This document shows positions 35,885 to 43,850 of a stretch of 64,000 nt of DNA, piece after piece. The translations under genes were made by a program, and so were the position numbers. The stretch is from assembly GCA_902794405.1 (NCBI GenBank), contig CADBHI010000002.1, forward strand, positions 1 to 64,000, read 5' to 3'. Numbering within the stretch: the stretch's first letter is position 1; each line of letters starts with the position of its first letter. The DNA comes from an uncultured Prevotellaceae bacterium (lineage in GTDB: Bacteria > Bacteroidota > Bacteroidia > Bacteroidales > Bacteroidaceae). The notes under the pieces are model-generated. The model made no database searches, was not told the origin of the DNA, and saw only the letters and a program-made list of their open reading frames with translations.

Positions 35885-36397
35885 CTATTTTGCTAATAAC
35901 GGACTTACTCTGAATATGTTGCTGTTCAACAGAATGATGATAACCACCCTGAGGGCGAGGATAAGTGCCATGGGAACAAAGAGGGTATTATCGTGATAAT
36001 GTAGCCATATGTTAGGTCGCACAAAGTCATACTGCAACACAAAATAGTGTATCATATAGATGTTGAGTGTTCGTCTGCCAATCAGTTGTAACCCACGGCC
36101 ATACCAGGTCTCTTGAGAGAAATGTCGTGCGTGGATTCTGAAAAAAGTAAAACAAATGGTGGTTCCCGAAACGCCGGCATTGTAAAAGGCTCCGACGGAG
36201 AGAAACAGCATGAAGGCTAAGACATGCATCTCCCCTTTGGTGGAATCCTTTTTGTAAAGTAGGGCCTCAGCCAATATGTAAATGACAAAATAATCGAATA
36301 AGACAATCGTAAACCAATAACCCCTTTTTGTCACTTCCGAACGAACTGATATCCAGATAGCAATAAAATCGACTCTATTTGGTTTTGGTTGTTCCAT
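35885..36397 (-). pseudogene. Acyltransferase family 3, C-terminal half
   Basis: The 170-residue frame has four to five hydrophobic segments and ends IGRRTLNIYMIHYFVLQYDF ... LRVVIIILLNSNIF, the late-helix pattern (IG..TL.IY..H) of membrane acyltransferases such as OafA-type O-acetylases, which normally have about 330-380 residues. The N-terminal catalytic histidine region is missing. Its ATG lies in the 3' end of the next acyltransferase (23-base overlap). It is probably a headless remnant, though expression as a short protein cannot be excluded. Confidence 0.65.
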
Positions 36398-37409
36398 AAT
36401 TGAAAGATTTGTTTTTGCCTAACAGTATCGGAGAATGCTTTTTTGAATAGAATATGATGGGCAATAAAAGTAGTTCGATGCCGATGGCAATAAGTGCAGC
36501 CTCGGACCATGTGTAGGTGGCATCAGCGATTCCCGTCAGTTTCTCTGTACCAAAGTCAATGATGCCAATCAGCATGCGATGGAGACCGAAGATGACCATG
36601 GTGCCGATAGAAATGTAGGTGACGATGCGGCTCTTGATGCCGTTCAACGTACGGAATAGGTGGATGATGGCAAAGACAGACAGAATGTTGACAATGAAGT
36701 ATAGTAGAATGTGGAGCACAAAGCAGTCTTCGTGGATGTGCCAATAGAAGAGTAGCAAACTCAGCAACAATGTACCTACCCCTATGTGTAGGTCTTTCTT
36801 AAAGTCAGTTCCCTTAAAATGGCCTATCTGCCTAAAGATATTGCCCATAAAGAAGAAGCAGATGCAACGTACTAATCCGTGGAAGGGTAAATAGGGGGCG
36901 AAAAGGAAGTACTTGTTGGCACCATAGAGCAATATGGCTGTGACTGATATAACGGTCATCCATATTCGCCTGTGCTTCTGACGGTTACAGACGTCCGTTA
37001 TACAATGCATAAGGAAGAGCGAAAGCAGAAACCATGTGACGCTGTTCAGCTCGCAAGAGATGCTTGAGTTCAGCTGGCCTAACATTGTGCCAATGACGGG
37101 GCGAAGGCAATCTCCAAAGGAGTTGATGCCTCCATGCTCAATATGGAATTTCACCAGCCAATAGGGATAGAATACCGCATTATATAATAAATAAGGTATA
37201 AGTAGGCAATAGGCGTACTTCTTCAGTGCTTCCTTCTGTGACGAGACAGGCTTTTTCAAGTAGCCGGAAATGAAAAAGAACGAAGCGAGATTGGTTCCAG
37301 CTAAGAATTGCAGGAGGAAGGGGGTGCCGTCGTGGGGCGTATGGTCGAAAACCACTACCGTCATGCACCACGCCTTTACCCAGTCAATCCAGTTGATACG
37401 CTCTTTCAT
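36375..37409 (-). CDS. Membrane acyltransferase family 3
   Basis: A 344-residue polytopic protein with about ten hydrophobic segments. The opening RINWIDWVKAWCMTVVVFDH has the conserved D..K...(M/L)..V..(D/H)H pattern with the probable catalytic His about residue 23, followed by FFFISGYL (about 46-53) and LLIPYLLYN. Such proteins move acetyl or other acyl groups across the membrane onto surface glycans. A TACTTTTG box on the minus strand (37414-37421) lies only four bases before the ATG. It is followed by the truncated acyltransferase. Confidence 0.85.
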   Translation of the reverse strand: MKERINWIDWVKAWCMTVVVFDHTPHDGTPFLLQFLAGTNLASFFFISGYLKKPVSSQKEALKKYAYCLLIPYLLYNAVFYPYWLVKFHIEHGGINSFGDCLRPVIGTMLGQLNSSISCELNSVTWFLLSLFLMHCITDVCNRQKHRRIWMTVISVTAILLYGANKYFLFAPYLPFHGLVRCICFFFMGNIFRQIGHFKGTDFKKDLHIGVGTLLLSLLLFYWHIHEDCFVLHILLYFIVNILSVFAIIHLFRTLNGIKSRIVTYISIGTMVIFGLHRMLIGIIDFGTEKLTGIADATYTWSEAALIAIGIELLLLPIIFYSKKHSPILLGKNKSFNYGTTKTK

Positions 37410-37447
37410 ATTGCAAAAGTAAATATTTTGTGGAGATTAATGTAATG

Positions 37448-38428
37448 CTAAGTTATTCGTCGATAAAGATAGTAGATGATAACGAAAATCGTGACTTTCA
37501 GAAGTGGACACAGGAGGAAATGGGCGCAGAGGCTCCAAGTGGATGTGCCGAAAAGGCTGAAGAAGGCCGTGTCGATGATGGAAAGGAAGAACACATAGTG
37601 AGCCAGGAAAATGAAATAGGATGAATCGCAGGCTACCTGGGGGATTCTTATGGAGGTTGCTGTGAGAATCCTGTTGGCAAGACAGAAGACGGCTGCGATG
37701 CTGACGAGTCGGAAACAGAGCATGAGAACAGGGAAAATAGGAGTGGGGTAGGTGAGTACCATCGATAGCCCTAATGCCGCGGAAAGCAGATACCAGAGGG
37801 TTTCTCCTTTTGCGAAAGTCTCAATGATATTCATTTTCCTTATGCCCATGAATGCCCCAAATGTAAAGAAGCAAACGGCGTAAGGTGTAGGCCCAGGTTG
37901 GATGGCCCAGATGCCCGTTGCATAGACAGGCAGAAGCAGCATCAGAAGCCACCAGCCGAGTTTCCTCACCCCTATATATATAATAGGTGTAAGCAGCGAC
38001 ACCACTATCAGGTCTCTGAGAAACCAAAGCGGCATATTGGCCGGCTCCCAGAATATGCTTGGGCTGAATACCCTCAGCTTGACGGCCATCAGCAGGTTCC
38101 AGATGATGTAGGGAATCAGCAGCGTCTTGACCCTCCGCTTTATCTTCTGCTGATAGGTTTGCCAGTTCCATTTCTCCACATTTACAAAGAACAGATAGCC
38201 ACTGATAAAGAAGAACATCGGCATAGCTGCTTTCACCAATGTCTGGCTCACCACCAGTTTCAGTACTTGATACGTGTCCCAGCCGCTCCCCAGCAAACTA
38301 TACCCTTCAGCCACCTCATTATAGCTGTGGGCATAAGTCACCAGTATAATCAGCGGCAATCGCAGCTGATTGATGACCTGAAATTGACTGACTGTGCCCA
38401 TAATAAGTGATGCGATGGTTCTTTTCAT
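37448..38428 (-). CDS. Membrane acyltransferase family 3
   Basis: A 326-residue polytopic protein: QLRLPLIILVTYAHSYNEVA (probable catalytic His about 34), MFFFISGYLFF (about 71-81), LLIPYIIWNLLMA and PLWFLRDLIVVSLLTPIIYI, and near the end SSYFIFLAHYVFFL. It is related to the acyltransferase at 43847 rather than to its neighbour at 36375. It is the first gene of the minus-strand group to the left of the VapE module. A TATTTTTG box (38431-38438, minus) lies two bases before the ATG, too close to be confident of its role. Confidence 0.85.
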   Translation of the reverse strand: MKRTIASLIMGTVSQFQVINQLRLPLIILVTYAHSYNEVAEGYSLLGSGWDTYQVLKLVVSQTLVKAAMPMFFFISGYLFFVNVEKWNWQTYQQKIKRRVKTLLIPYIIWNLLMAVKLRVFSPSIFWEPANMPLWFLRDLIVVSLLTPIIYIGVRKLGWWLLMLLLPVYATGIWAIQPGPTPYAVCFFTFGAFMGIRKMNIIETFAKGETLWYLLSAALGLSMVLTYPTPIFPVLMLCFRLVSIAAVFCLANRILTATSIRIPQVACDSSYFIFLAHYVFFLSIIDTAFFSLFGTSTWSLCAHFLLCPLLKVTIFVIIYYLYRRIT

Positions 38429-38525
38429 GACAAAAATAGTAATTATAATCGTAATAGAATGTGTAATCCAATGACATTTAGAATAATTTCACAGTCTATG
38501 AATTATACTAAGATTTTTGAGAAAA

Positions 38526-38604
38526 AGGGTGTCAGGGTGACAGAACGCCGATGTACAGGGCGTTTGCACCCTTTTTTGAGGGTGACAAGGGTGACAGGAG
38601 GGTG
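38526..38604 (+). repeat. Left arm of a perfect 79-bp inverted repeat flanking the VapE-type gene
   Basis: This 79-base block is exactly the reverse complement of 40904-40982. It starts AGGGTGTCAGGGTGACAG and ends GGGTGACAGGAGGGTG. It contains three GGGTGACA copies (38535, 38580, 38589), a fourth spans its inner edge (38600), and GGGTGTCA is at 38527. Two small hairpins lie inside (AACGCC/GGCGTT and CACCC/GGGTG around a T-run). Confidence 0.95.
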
Positions 38605-38766
38605 ACAGGTTGTCAGCCTTTTAAGCAGGCTAAAGTCAGGTAAAAAAGTAAGGAATATGGATGGAAATGGCTTGGAAGTGCTTAAATTCTCTAGAGAATT
38701 CAGCAGTTTAAAGGCACTAAACGGGTCGTTTACCGGCACTAAACGCCGAAATTCTCGAGAGAATTT
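38603..38766 (+). repeat. Dyad symmetries and direct repeats between the left arm and the VapE-type gene
   Basis: Four elements lie in the 220-base leader: TGACA GGT TGTCA (38603-38615); AATTCTC TA GAGAATT (38685-38700); AAATTCTC GA GAGAATTT (38749-38766); and two direct GGCACTAAACG copies (38713-38723, 38735-38745) with TAAACG GGT CGTTTA overlapping the first. The two AATTCTC dyads are near-identical and bracket the direct repeats. They are candidates for operator or iteron sites for a protein of the module. The remaining 38429-38525 shows nothing. Confidence 0.75.
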
Positions 38767-38824
38767 AATGGTTTGTGGCACACTTTTTGCTGTTATAAAG
38801 GTATAAACAACTAACTTTAAAGGG

Positions 38825-40903
38825 ATGAAAAACATAAGTAAAGTACAGATGCGTTATATCTACCGCCGTGAGTGGAAGAGTAAGTACGTGACACTCAGTC
38901 AGATAGTTGAATGGACGAGGAGTGGAAAATACGAAGCAGGCGTCAACGCCGCAAGAGGGCTGACGGCTGTGGCAATGGATGGTGGAATGGTTTGTGGCCC
39001 GATGGCTGCTGAAAGACTGCCGATAATTAGGCCTGCCCTTAACGATCAGGGACATTATACTGGTTTGGTGCTGCTGTCATTCCATGTGGATGAGGGCTTT
39101 GAGACGTTGGAGCGATTGCGAAAGACGGTGAACATGTGGGAGCAGACGCTCCTTTCGTTCGTGAGTGCAACAGGGCGGGCGTTAGAAGTGTTGGTTTCCT
39201 ATAAGCTTACGGGTGGAGGCTTGCCTCAGGAGGAATCGCAAGTCGCTCTGTTTCAGCAGTATGCGTATAAGCGGGCGGCAGAGTTCGCCTATGCCTCGAC
39301 GGGCTTCAAACCTGAAGAGGTGAAGCACGACGGTACGGAGTTTTTCCGCATTTCATACGACGAGGACGTCTATTACCGCCCTGAAGCCATCTCCATCGAG
39401 ATGGCACAACCTACTGAGCCGTTGACTGACGAGTCGGCTCAGATGGTGGGCAAGCCTGATGAGGTGAAGCTTGACATGGAGGTGCTGCCAGGCTATACAC
39501 GACGCGAAATGGATGCCACGAAGTTCAACTTCATTTGTCGTGATTTGGCCTATGGGAAGGAGCTGGATAAGGAGACGTTTTTGATGAAGCTTGCTACAGC
39601 CTGCTGCAAGGCGGGTATTGACAAGGAGTTGGCCATCAAGGAAACCATTAGCATGGGGATGTTCTTTGAGAAGGATATCCTGGTGCGGTCTACCTTCAAT
39701 ACGGCCTATGAAAAACATCCGTTAGGGCGTAATAATCCAATTGATAAGTCGCTGATGCATCAGCAGTTGCTGAAGGAGTTCCTGCGTCGCCGTTATATGT
39801 TCCGTCGTAACAGCGTGACAGGCGATATAGAGTATCAGGAGAAATACCGCTATGCACTTTGGTGGAAGCCGTTGACGGATGAGGTCCGCAACGATATCAA
39901 CAATGAAGCTATTGAGGAAGGAATCAAAGTGTGGCCGAAGGACTTGGAGCGCATCATTGTCTCGGAACGTACAGATACGTATGATCCTGTACGAGAATGG
40001 CTCGACGCGCTGCCCCTTTGGGATGGCCGCGATCGTTTGGGGGAACTGGCCGATCGTGTCAGCACGCAGACGCCTGGATGGCGCGAGAACTTCAAAATCT
40101 GGATGCGCTCGATGGTGAGCCAATGGCGTGCAGGTCGCGACACAATGTACGGTGCGCAGATGGTGTTGATGCTCGTTGGCGGACAAGGCACTCGCAAGTC
40201 GACCTTCATGCGAATGCTGCTGCCAAAGGAGCTGTCGCCATTCTACATCGACCGCATCGACTTTGCCAACAAGAAAGAGGCATTGCGTGCCCTCTCCCGT
40301 TTCCTGCTCATCAACATCGATGAGTATGACCAGATATCGAAGTCGCAGACTGCTTTCCTGAAGCATCTCATCCAGCGTACTGACGTGAAGGAGCGCAAGC
40401 TCTATTCCACCACCTTCGAACAGAGTCAGCGCTTTGCCGCCTTCTGTGCCACCACCAATTCGCTCGCCCCGCTGAAGGATGAGAGCGGTAGTCGCCGTTA
40501 CTTGGTGATTGAGGTCAACGGCATGATTGATACTGATACTCAGGGAGATAAGCAGATTGACTATCGACAGCTCTATGCTCAGATTGTTGAGGAAATTGAG
40601 AACGGCGAAGAATATGCCTTCACGGGTGAGCGCGAACAGCGTATTATCGACCAGAACGCCGATTATTATGAAACGCCCAACGTGGTTAGCCTCTTCGAAG
40701 ACCTGTTCCGTATGCCCTTAGCAGGCGATGAACCCTTACTGCTTAGCCCGACAGAAATACTCAGTCGTATCAAGGAGGAGCGGAAAACGAATGTGGTAAC
40801 TCAGTCAAATGCCACATTATTAGGCAGTTACCTCCATCGAAAGGGCTATAGAAAGGGCGTTGGAGAGAAGCGTCGCTGCTATTTCGTAGCTAAGAAAAGC
40901 TGA
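38825..40903 (+). CDS. VapE / VirE-type P-loop ATPase with BT4734-like N-terminus
   Basis: A 692-residue protein. The N-terminal region (about 1-210) resembles the BT4734/BF3469-like domain of Bacteroidota VirE proteins. The C-terminal half is a virulence-associated-E ATPase related to SF3-type phage helicases: MVLMLVGGQGTRKSTFMRML (Walker A about 451), LLINIDEYDQI (Walker B about 495), FAAFCATTNSLAPLKDESGS then RRYLVIEV (about 554), the characteristic VapE block. Phage and satellite relatives act in replication initiation. The stop codon abuts the right 79-bp repeat arm. Start ATG at 38825 follows a purine-rich AAAGGG. Function in glycan loci is unknown. Confidence 0.88.
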   Translation: MKNISKVQMRYIYRREWKSKYVTLSQIVEWTRSGKYEAGVNAARGLTAVAMDGGMVCGPMAAERLPIIRPALNDQGHYTGLVLLSFHVDEGFETLERLRKTVNMWEQTLLSFVSATGRALEVLVSYKLTGGGLPQEESQVALFQQYAYKRAAEFAYASTGFKPEEVKHDGTEFFRISYDEDVYYRPEAISIEMAQPTEPLTDESAQMVGKPDEVKLDMEVLPGYTRREMDATKFNFICRDLAYGKELDKETFLMKLATACCKAGIDKELAIKETISMGMFFEKDILVRSTFNTAYEKHPLGRNNPIDKSLMHQQLLKEFLRRRYMFRRNSVTGDIEYQEKYRYALWWKPLTDEVRNDINNEAIEEGIKVWPKDLERIIVSERTDTYDPVREWLDALPLWDGRDRLGELADRVSTQTPGWRENFKIWMRSMVSQWRAGRDTMYGAQMVLMLVGGQGTRKSTFMRMLLPKELSPFYIDRIDFANKKEALRALSRFLLINIDEYDQISKSQTAFLKHLIQRTDVKERKLYSTTFEQSQRFAAFCATTNSLAPLKDESGSRRYLVIEVNGMIDTDTQGDKQIDYRQLYAQIVEEIENGEEYAFTGEREQRIIDQNADYYETPNVVSLFEDLFRMPLAGDEPLLLSPTEILSRIKEERKTNVVTQSNATLLGSYLHRKGYRKGVGEKRRCYFVAKKS

Positions 40904-40982
40904 CACCCTCCTGTCACCCTTGTCACCCTCAAAAAAGGGTGCAAACGCCCTGTACATCGGCGTTCTGTCACCCTGACACCCT
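40904..40982 (+). repeat. Right arm of the perfect 79-bp inverted repeat
   Basis: Exact reverse complement of 38526-38604, starting directly after the TGA of the VapE-type gene and ending 21 bases before the HU-like gene. It carries TGTCACCC copies in opposite orientation to the left arm, and its T/A-run hairpin could also act as a transcription terminator or RNA structure. Confidence 0.95.
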
Positions 40983-41003
40983 AAAACTAAAAAATCATAG
41001 TAT

Positions 41004-41399
41004 ATGAGATACAAAATCGTAAAAGAAACCAAGCCGACGCTCAAGACCTTCGGTAAGTATAAAGCTAAGACCATACACAATGGTGAAGTGAGTAGCCACC
41101 AGATCATGAAAGAGGTGGCCAAACATCTGGGAACCTCTGAGGGTAATGTCCTCGGCGTGATGATGGGACTCTCGACCGTCATCAGCCGCCACTTACGTCG
41201 TGGCGACAAAGTTCGCCTCAATACCTGGGGCCTGATGAAGCTCGAGATTGAAAGCGACAAGGTCGATGACCCCAGCGACTTCAAACCCAAGAAGCACATC
41301 CGCGGTGTCCGTCTCCACTTCCTGCCAGAAAGTGAGAAGGGCAAGCCCGAGCTTTATCAGGACATCGAGTTTCAGAGGGAGAAGCGGTTCACGGTATAA
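41004..41399 (+). CDS. HU-like DNA-binding protein
   Basis: A 131-residue protein of the HU/IHF-related family common in Bacteroidota. It has a short basic leader, a helical part SSHQIMKEVAKHLGTSEGNV, a GLSTVISRHLRRGDKVRLNT section leading into WGLMKLEIES, and a basic beta arm region. It is longer than housekeeping HU (about 90 residues). It follows the VapE-type gene with the right inverted-repeat arm in between. Proteins of this type often accompany VapE-like genes near polysaccharide loci; the role is unknown. It may bind the neighbouring repeats (inference). Confidence 0.85.
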   Translation: MRYKIVKETKPTLKTFGKYKAKTIHNGEVSSHQIMKEVAKHLGTSEGNVLGVMMGLSTVISRHLRRGDKVRLNTWGLMKLEIESDKVDDPSDFKPKKHIRGVRLHFLPESEKGKPELYQDIEFQREKRFTV

Positions 41400-41443
41400 T
41401 AGCCCTTTTATCACTAATAAAGGATAAAAAAAGAGCATGAGCC

Positions 41444-41474
41444 TTGGAGGTTTATGATAAAAGTTGTATTTTTG
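41444..41474 (+). promoter_or_regulatory. Promoter of the ATPase-nuclease gene
   Basis: TTG (41444-41446), 20 bases, TATTTTTG (41467-41474), then CAG; 17 bases before ATG 41492. A complete match to the phylum's promoter pattern, showing that this gene is transcribed separately from the VapE/HU pair. Confidence 0.7.
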
Positions 41475-41491
41475 CAGAAAAATGAAGGAAG

Positions 41492-43093
41492 ATGGAAAGA
41501 TTCTTTAATACGGCGGGGCCGAACAGAGCTGAATTTGAATATACGCTTGATCCTTTGACTCGCTTCGACTTGGACGATATCCTTAGTTATATTGCACAAG
41601 GAAAGTATTTTGTGCTTCATGCTCCACGGCAGACTGGCAAAACCTCTTGTATGCTGGCACTTCGCGATTATCTGAACGCATCAGGAGACTATGTGGCTGT
41701 TTATGCTAACATTGAAGGAGGCCAGGCATCAAGAAATGACGTACAGAGTGTTGTAAAGTCTACTGTGGATACTTTAGCACAAGAGGTAGATACTATTATG
41801 TGCAGTTCGCTTGCAGAAGATCTGCGTGATACTCTACAATCTATTGGCAAGGACTCGCTTCTGTCTATTTTTCTCTCCAAGTTGTCTGCATCATTGCCCA
41901 AACCGTTAGTCTTGATTCTTGATGAGATTGACGCTATAGTGGGCGATAGTCTGGTCAGTATTCTCCGTCAGATTCGCGCAGGATATGCCAATCGTCCTAA
42001 GAACTTTCCTCAAACCATCATTCTTTGTGGAGTACGTGATGTCCGTGATTATCGTATTGTTCTTTCTAATCAGGACATTGTCACGGGTGGTTCTGCTTTT
42101 AATATCAAGGCAGAGTCGTTGCGTCTTGGCAATTTCTCTAAAGAAGAGATACATGAACTCTATATGCAACATACCAATGAGACTGGACAGAAGTTCGATG
42201 AAGCTTGCTTCTCGATGGTATGGAATGCCACGGAAGGCCAACCTTGGTTAGTGAATGCCTTGGCTCGTGAGGCCACATGGAGCATGAAGGAGAATCGTGA
42301 CCGTAGCGTCGTAATCACTCCTGAAATCATATATAAAGCTCAGGAGAATCTCATTTATCGACGTGATACTCACATTGACATACTGATTGACAAGTTGAGG
42401 GAGCCGAGGGTGAAGCGAGTGATAGAGCCAATCCTTGCCAATAGTGACGAGGCTGATGATGGCCTGATTCCTAATGATGATGTGATTTATGTACAGGACA
42501 TGGGCCTCATCAAAGTTGAGAAAGGTAAGCCGCGAAGGATTGCAAATGGAATCTATCGTGAGATTATCCCACGCGAACTGACATGGAGCACACAAGACGC
42601 TTTAGTTCAAGATCCACAATGGTATCAGAATGCTAATGGAAGTATCAATATGGAGAAACTTCTTCTTGACTTCCAGCAGTTCTTCCGTGAGAATTCTGAC
42701 TCCTGGATAGGCAAGTTTGACTATGCAGAGGCAGGCCCTCAGCTGTTATTGCAATGTTTCCTGCAGAGGATTATAAATGGTGGAGGCTACATTGACCGAG
42801 AGTATGGCCTTGGTCGTGGACGCACAGACTTGCTTGTCCGCAAACCATTATCAGATACGTATGGTGGTCCTGTCCAGCGGGTTGTCTTGGAGTTGAAGAT
42901 TCGAAAATACAGCCTTGAACGAACCATCGAGGATGGTCTACAACAAACAGCTGAATATATGGACCGTGTTGGAAGTACCGATGAAGGTCACCTCATCATC
43001 TTCGATCGTTCCAAAACGAAGACATGGGAAGAGCGTATTTGGCATAAGCCCTATGATTATCATGGGCATACTATCATGGTTTGGGGGATGTAA
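41492..43093 (+). CDS. P-loop ATPase fused to a PD-(D/E)XK-like nuclease domain
   Basis: A 533-residue protein. The N-terminal ATPase shows FVLHAPRQTGKTSCMLAL (Walker A about 41-58), PLVLILDEIDAIV (Walker B about 137), IILCGVRDVRDY (sensor), and EGQPWLVNALARE (about 249), a STAND-type signature. A linking helical region follows. The C-terminal part has GLGRGRTDLLV (about 440) and VVLELKI (about 462), then QQTAEYM, the D...ELK...Q..EY arrangement of PD-(D/E)XK nucleases. Such architectures occur in uncharacterised mobile or defence genes. It ends 20 bases inside the convergent SGNH gene. Function unknown. Confidence 0.82.
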   Translation: MERFFNTAGPNRAEFEYTLDPLTRFDLDDILSYIAQGKYFVLHAPRQTGKTSCMLALRDYLNASGDYVAVYANIEGGQASRNDVQSVVKSTVDTLAQEVDTIMCSSLAEDLRDTLQSIGKDSLLSIFLSKLSASLPKPLVLILDEIDAIVGDSLVSILRQIRAGYANRPKNFPQTIILCGVRDVRDYRIVLSNQDIVTGGSAFNIKAESLRLGNFSKEEIHELYMQHTNETGQKFDEACFSMVWNATEGQPWLVNALAREATWSMKENRDRSVVITPEIIYKAQENLIYRRDTHIDILIDKLREPRVKRVIEPILANSDEADDGLIPNDDVIYVQDMGLIKVEKGKPRRIANGIYREIIPRELTWSTQDALVQDPQWYQNANGSINMEKLLLDFQQFFRENSDSWIGKFDYAEAGPQLLLQCFLQRIINGGGYIDREYGLGRGRTDLLVRKPLSDTYGGPVQRVVLELKIRKYSLERTIEDGLQQTAEYMDRVGSTDEGHLIIFDRSKTKTWEERIWHKPYDYHGHTIMVWGM

Positions 43094-43850
43094 TATGATT
43101 GGCTATTACGCTGTCCAGCTTTATATATCCTTCCTGGTTCAAATGCATGCCGTCTGCTACGTAATAGGTTCGTAGATCGTTCTGATAGTTGTTGTTCCAT
43201 TCTATGAATTGAATGACATCGACCTTATCTTGGTAAATCTTTTCTTTGATAAGTTCTTGTAGCGCTTTCCGAAAATCCCGTTTGCAATCCATCTTAGTGC
43301 CTGTAATTAACATGGATCCTCGTCTAAGTAGTTTTCGATTTGTTCGTTGCAAATCGTAAGCCTTCACGATATCATAGTCTGGGATTTCGAGAATGATGGG
43401 GCGTATATCATTGGCAAGCAGGAACAGGATGATGGCATCCATGCTATGCTGATAATAGGATGTGCTCATCTTCTTGTAAGTATCGTTGATGCCTGCAGAA
43501 ATAAAGCAATACTTATAATTCCGTTTCAGCATAAAGCGCTTCATGTCTGCGTTATCAAACATGTTTTCATAAATCTCCTTGCTGGTTAATCCGCAGATAC
43601 CATAAGAATGGACCTTTACAGGACGGTGAAGGGAGTCTGTAAGAATCTGGGCAATCTGGCAATCGTGATTCCTATGCATGAATGCCCAGCTGTCGCCGAT
43701 GTAGGCGATGTGAAGTGTATCGTCTTTATGGATGGGGAGATGGTAAGGTTGCCGTACAGTAGGCGGAGCATAATAGCCATACAGTTCATTGCCTATAACT
43801 GTGCAGCATAAAATGGTGGAAATCAGTAAATAGACGTGCCAACGTTTCAT
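43074..43850 (-). CDS. Membrane-anchored SGNH/GDSL hydrolase
   Basis: A 258-residue protein with an N-terminal signal anchor (about 5-22, YLLISTILCCTVIGNELYGY). The SGNH blocks are all visible: IGDSWA with the catalytic Ser (about 53), GICG, SAGIND with the Asn (about 118), and DGMHLNQEGY with the Asp/His pair (about 233-236). It would act outside the inner membrane, probably removing or transferring acyl groups on the polysaccharide. It overlaps the next acyltransferase gene by 4 bases, which supports a joint role in glycan acylation. Confidence 0.88.
   Translation of the reverse strand: MKRWHVYLLISTILCCTVIGNELYGYYAPPTVRQPYHLPIHKDDTLHIAYIGDSWAFMHRNHDCQIAQILTDSLHRPVKVHSYGICGLTSKEIYENMFDNADMKRFMLKRNYKYCFISAGINDTYKKMSTSYYQHSMDAIILFLLANDIRPIILEIPDYDIVKAYDLQRTNRKLLRRGSMLITGTKMDCKRDFRKALQELIKEKIYQDKVDVIQFIEWNNNYQNDLRTYYVADGMHLNQEGYIKLDSVIANHITSPKP

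Noticed and set aside
38526..38607. GGGTGACA repeats as a CRISPR array
   Set aside because: Units are 8 bases, irregularly spaced, without spacers of constant length, and no cas gene is near.
40904..40982. Right repeat arm as merely a transcription terminator
   Set aside because: It has a T/A-run hairpin, but a terminator does not explain an exact 79-base complementary copy 2.3 kb upstream of it. A terminator role may still be secondary.
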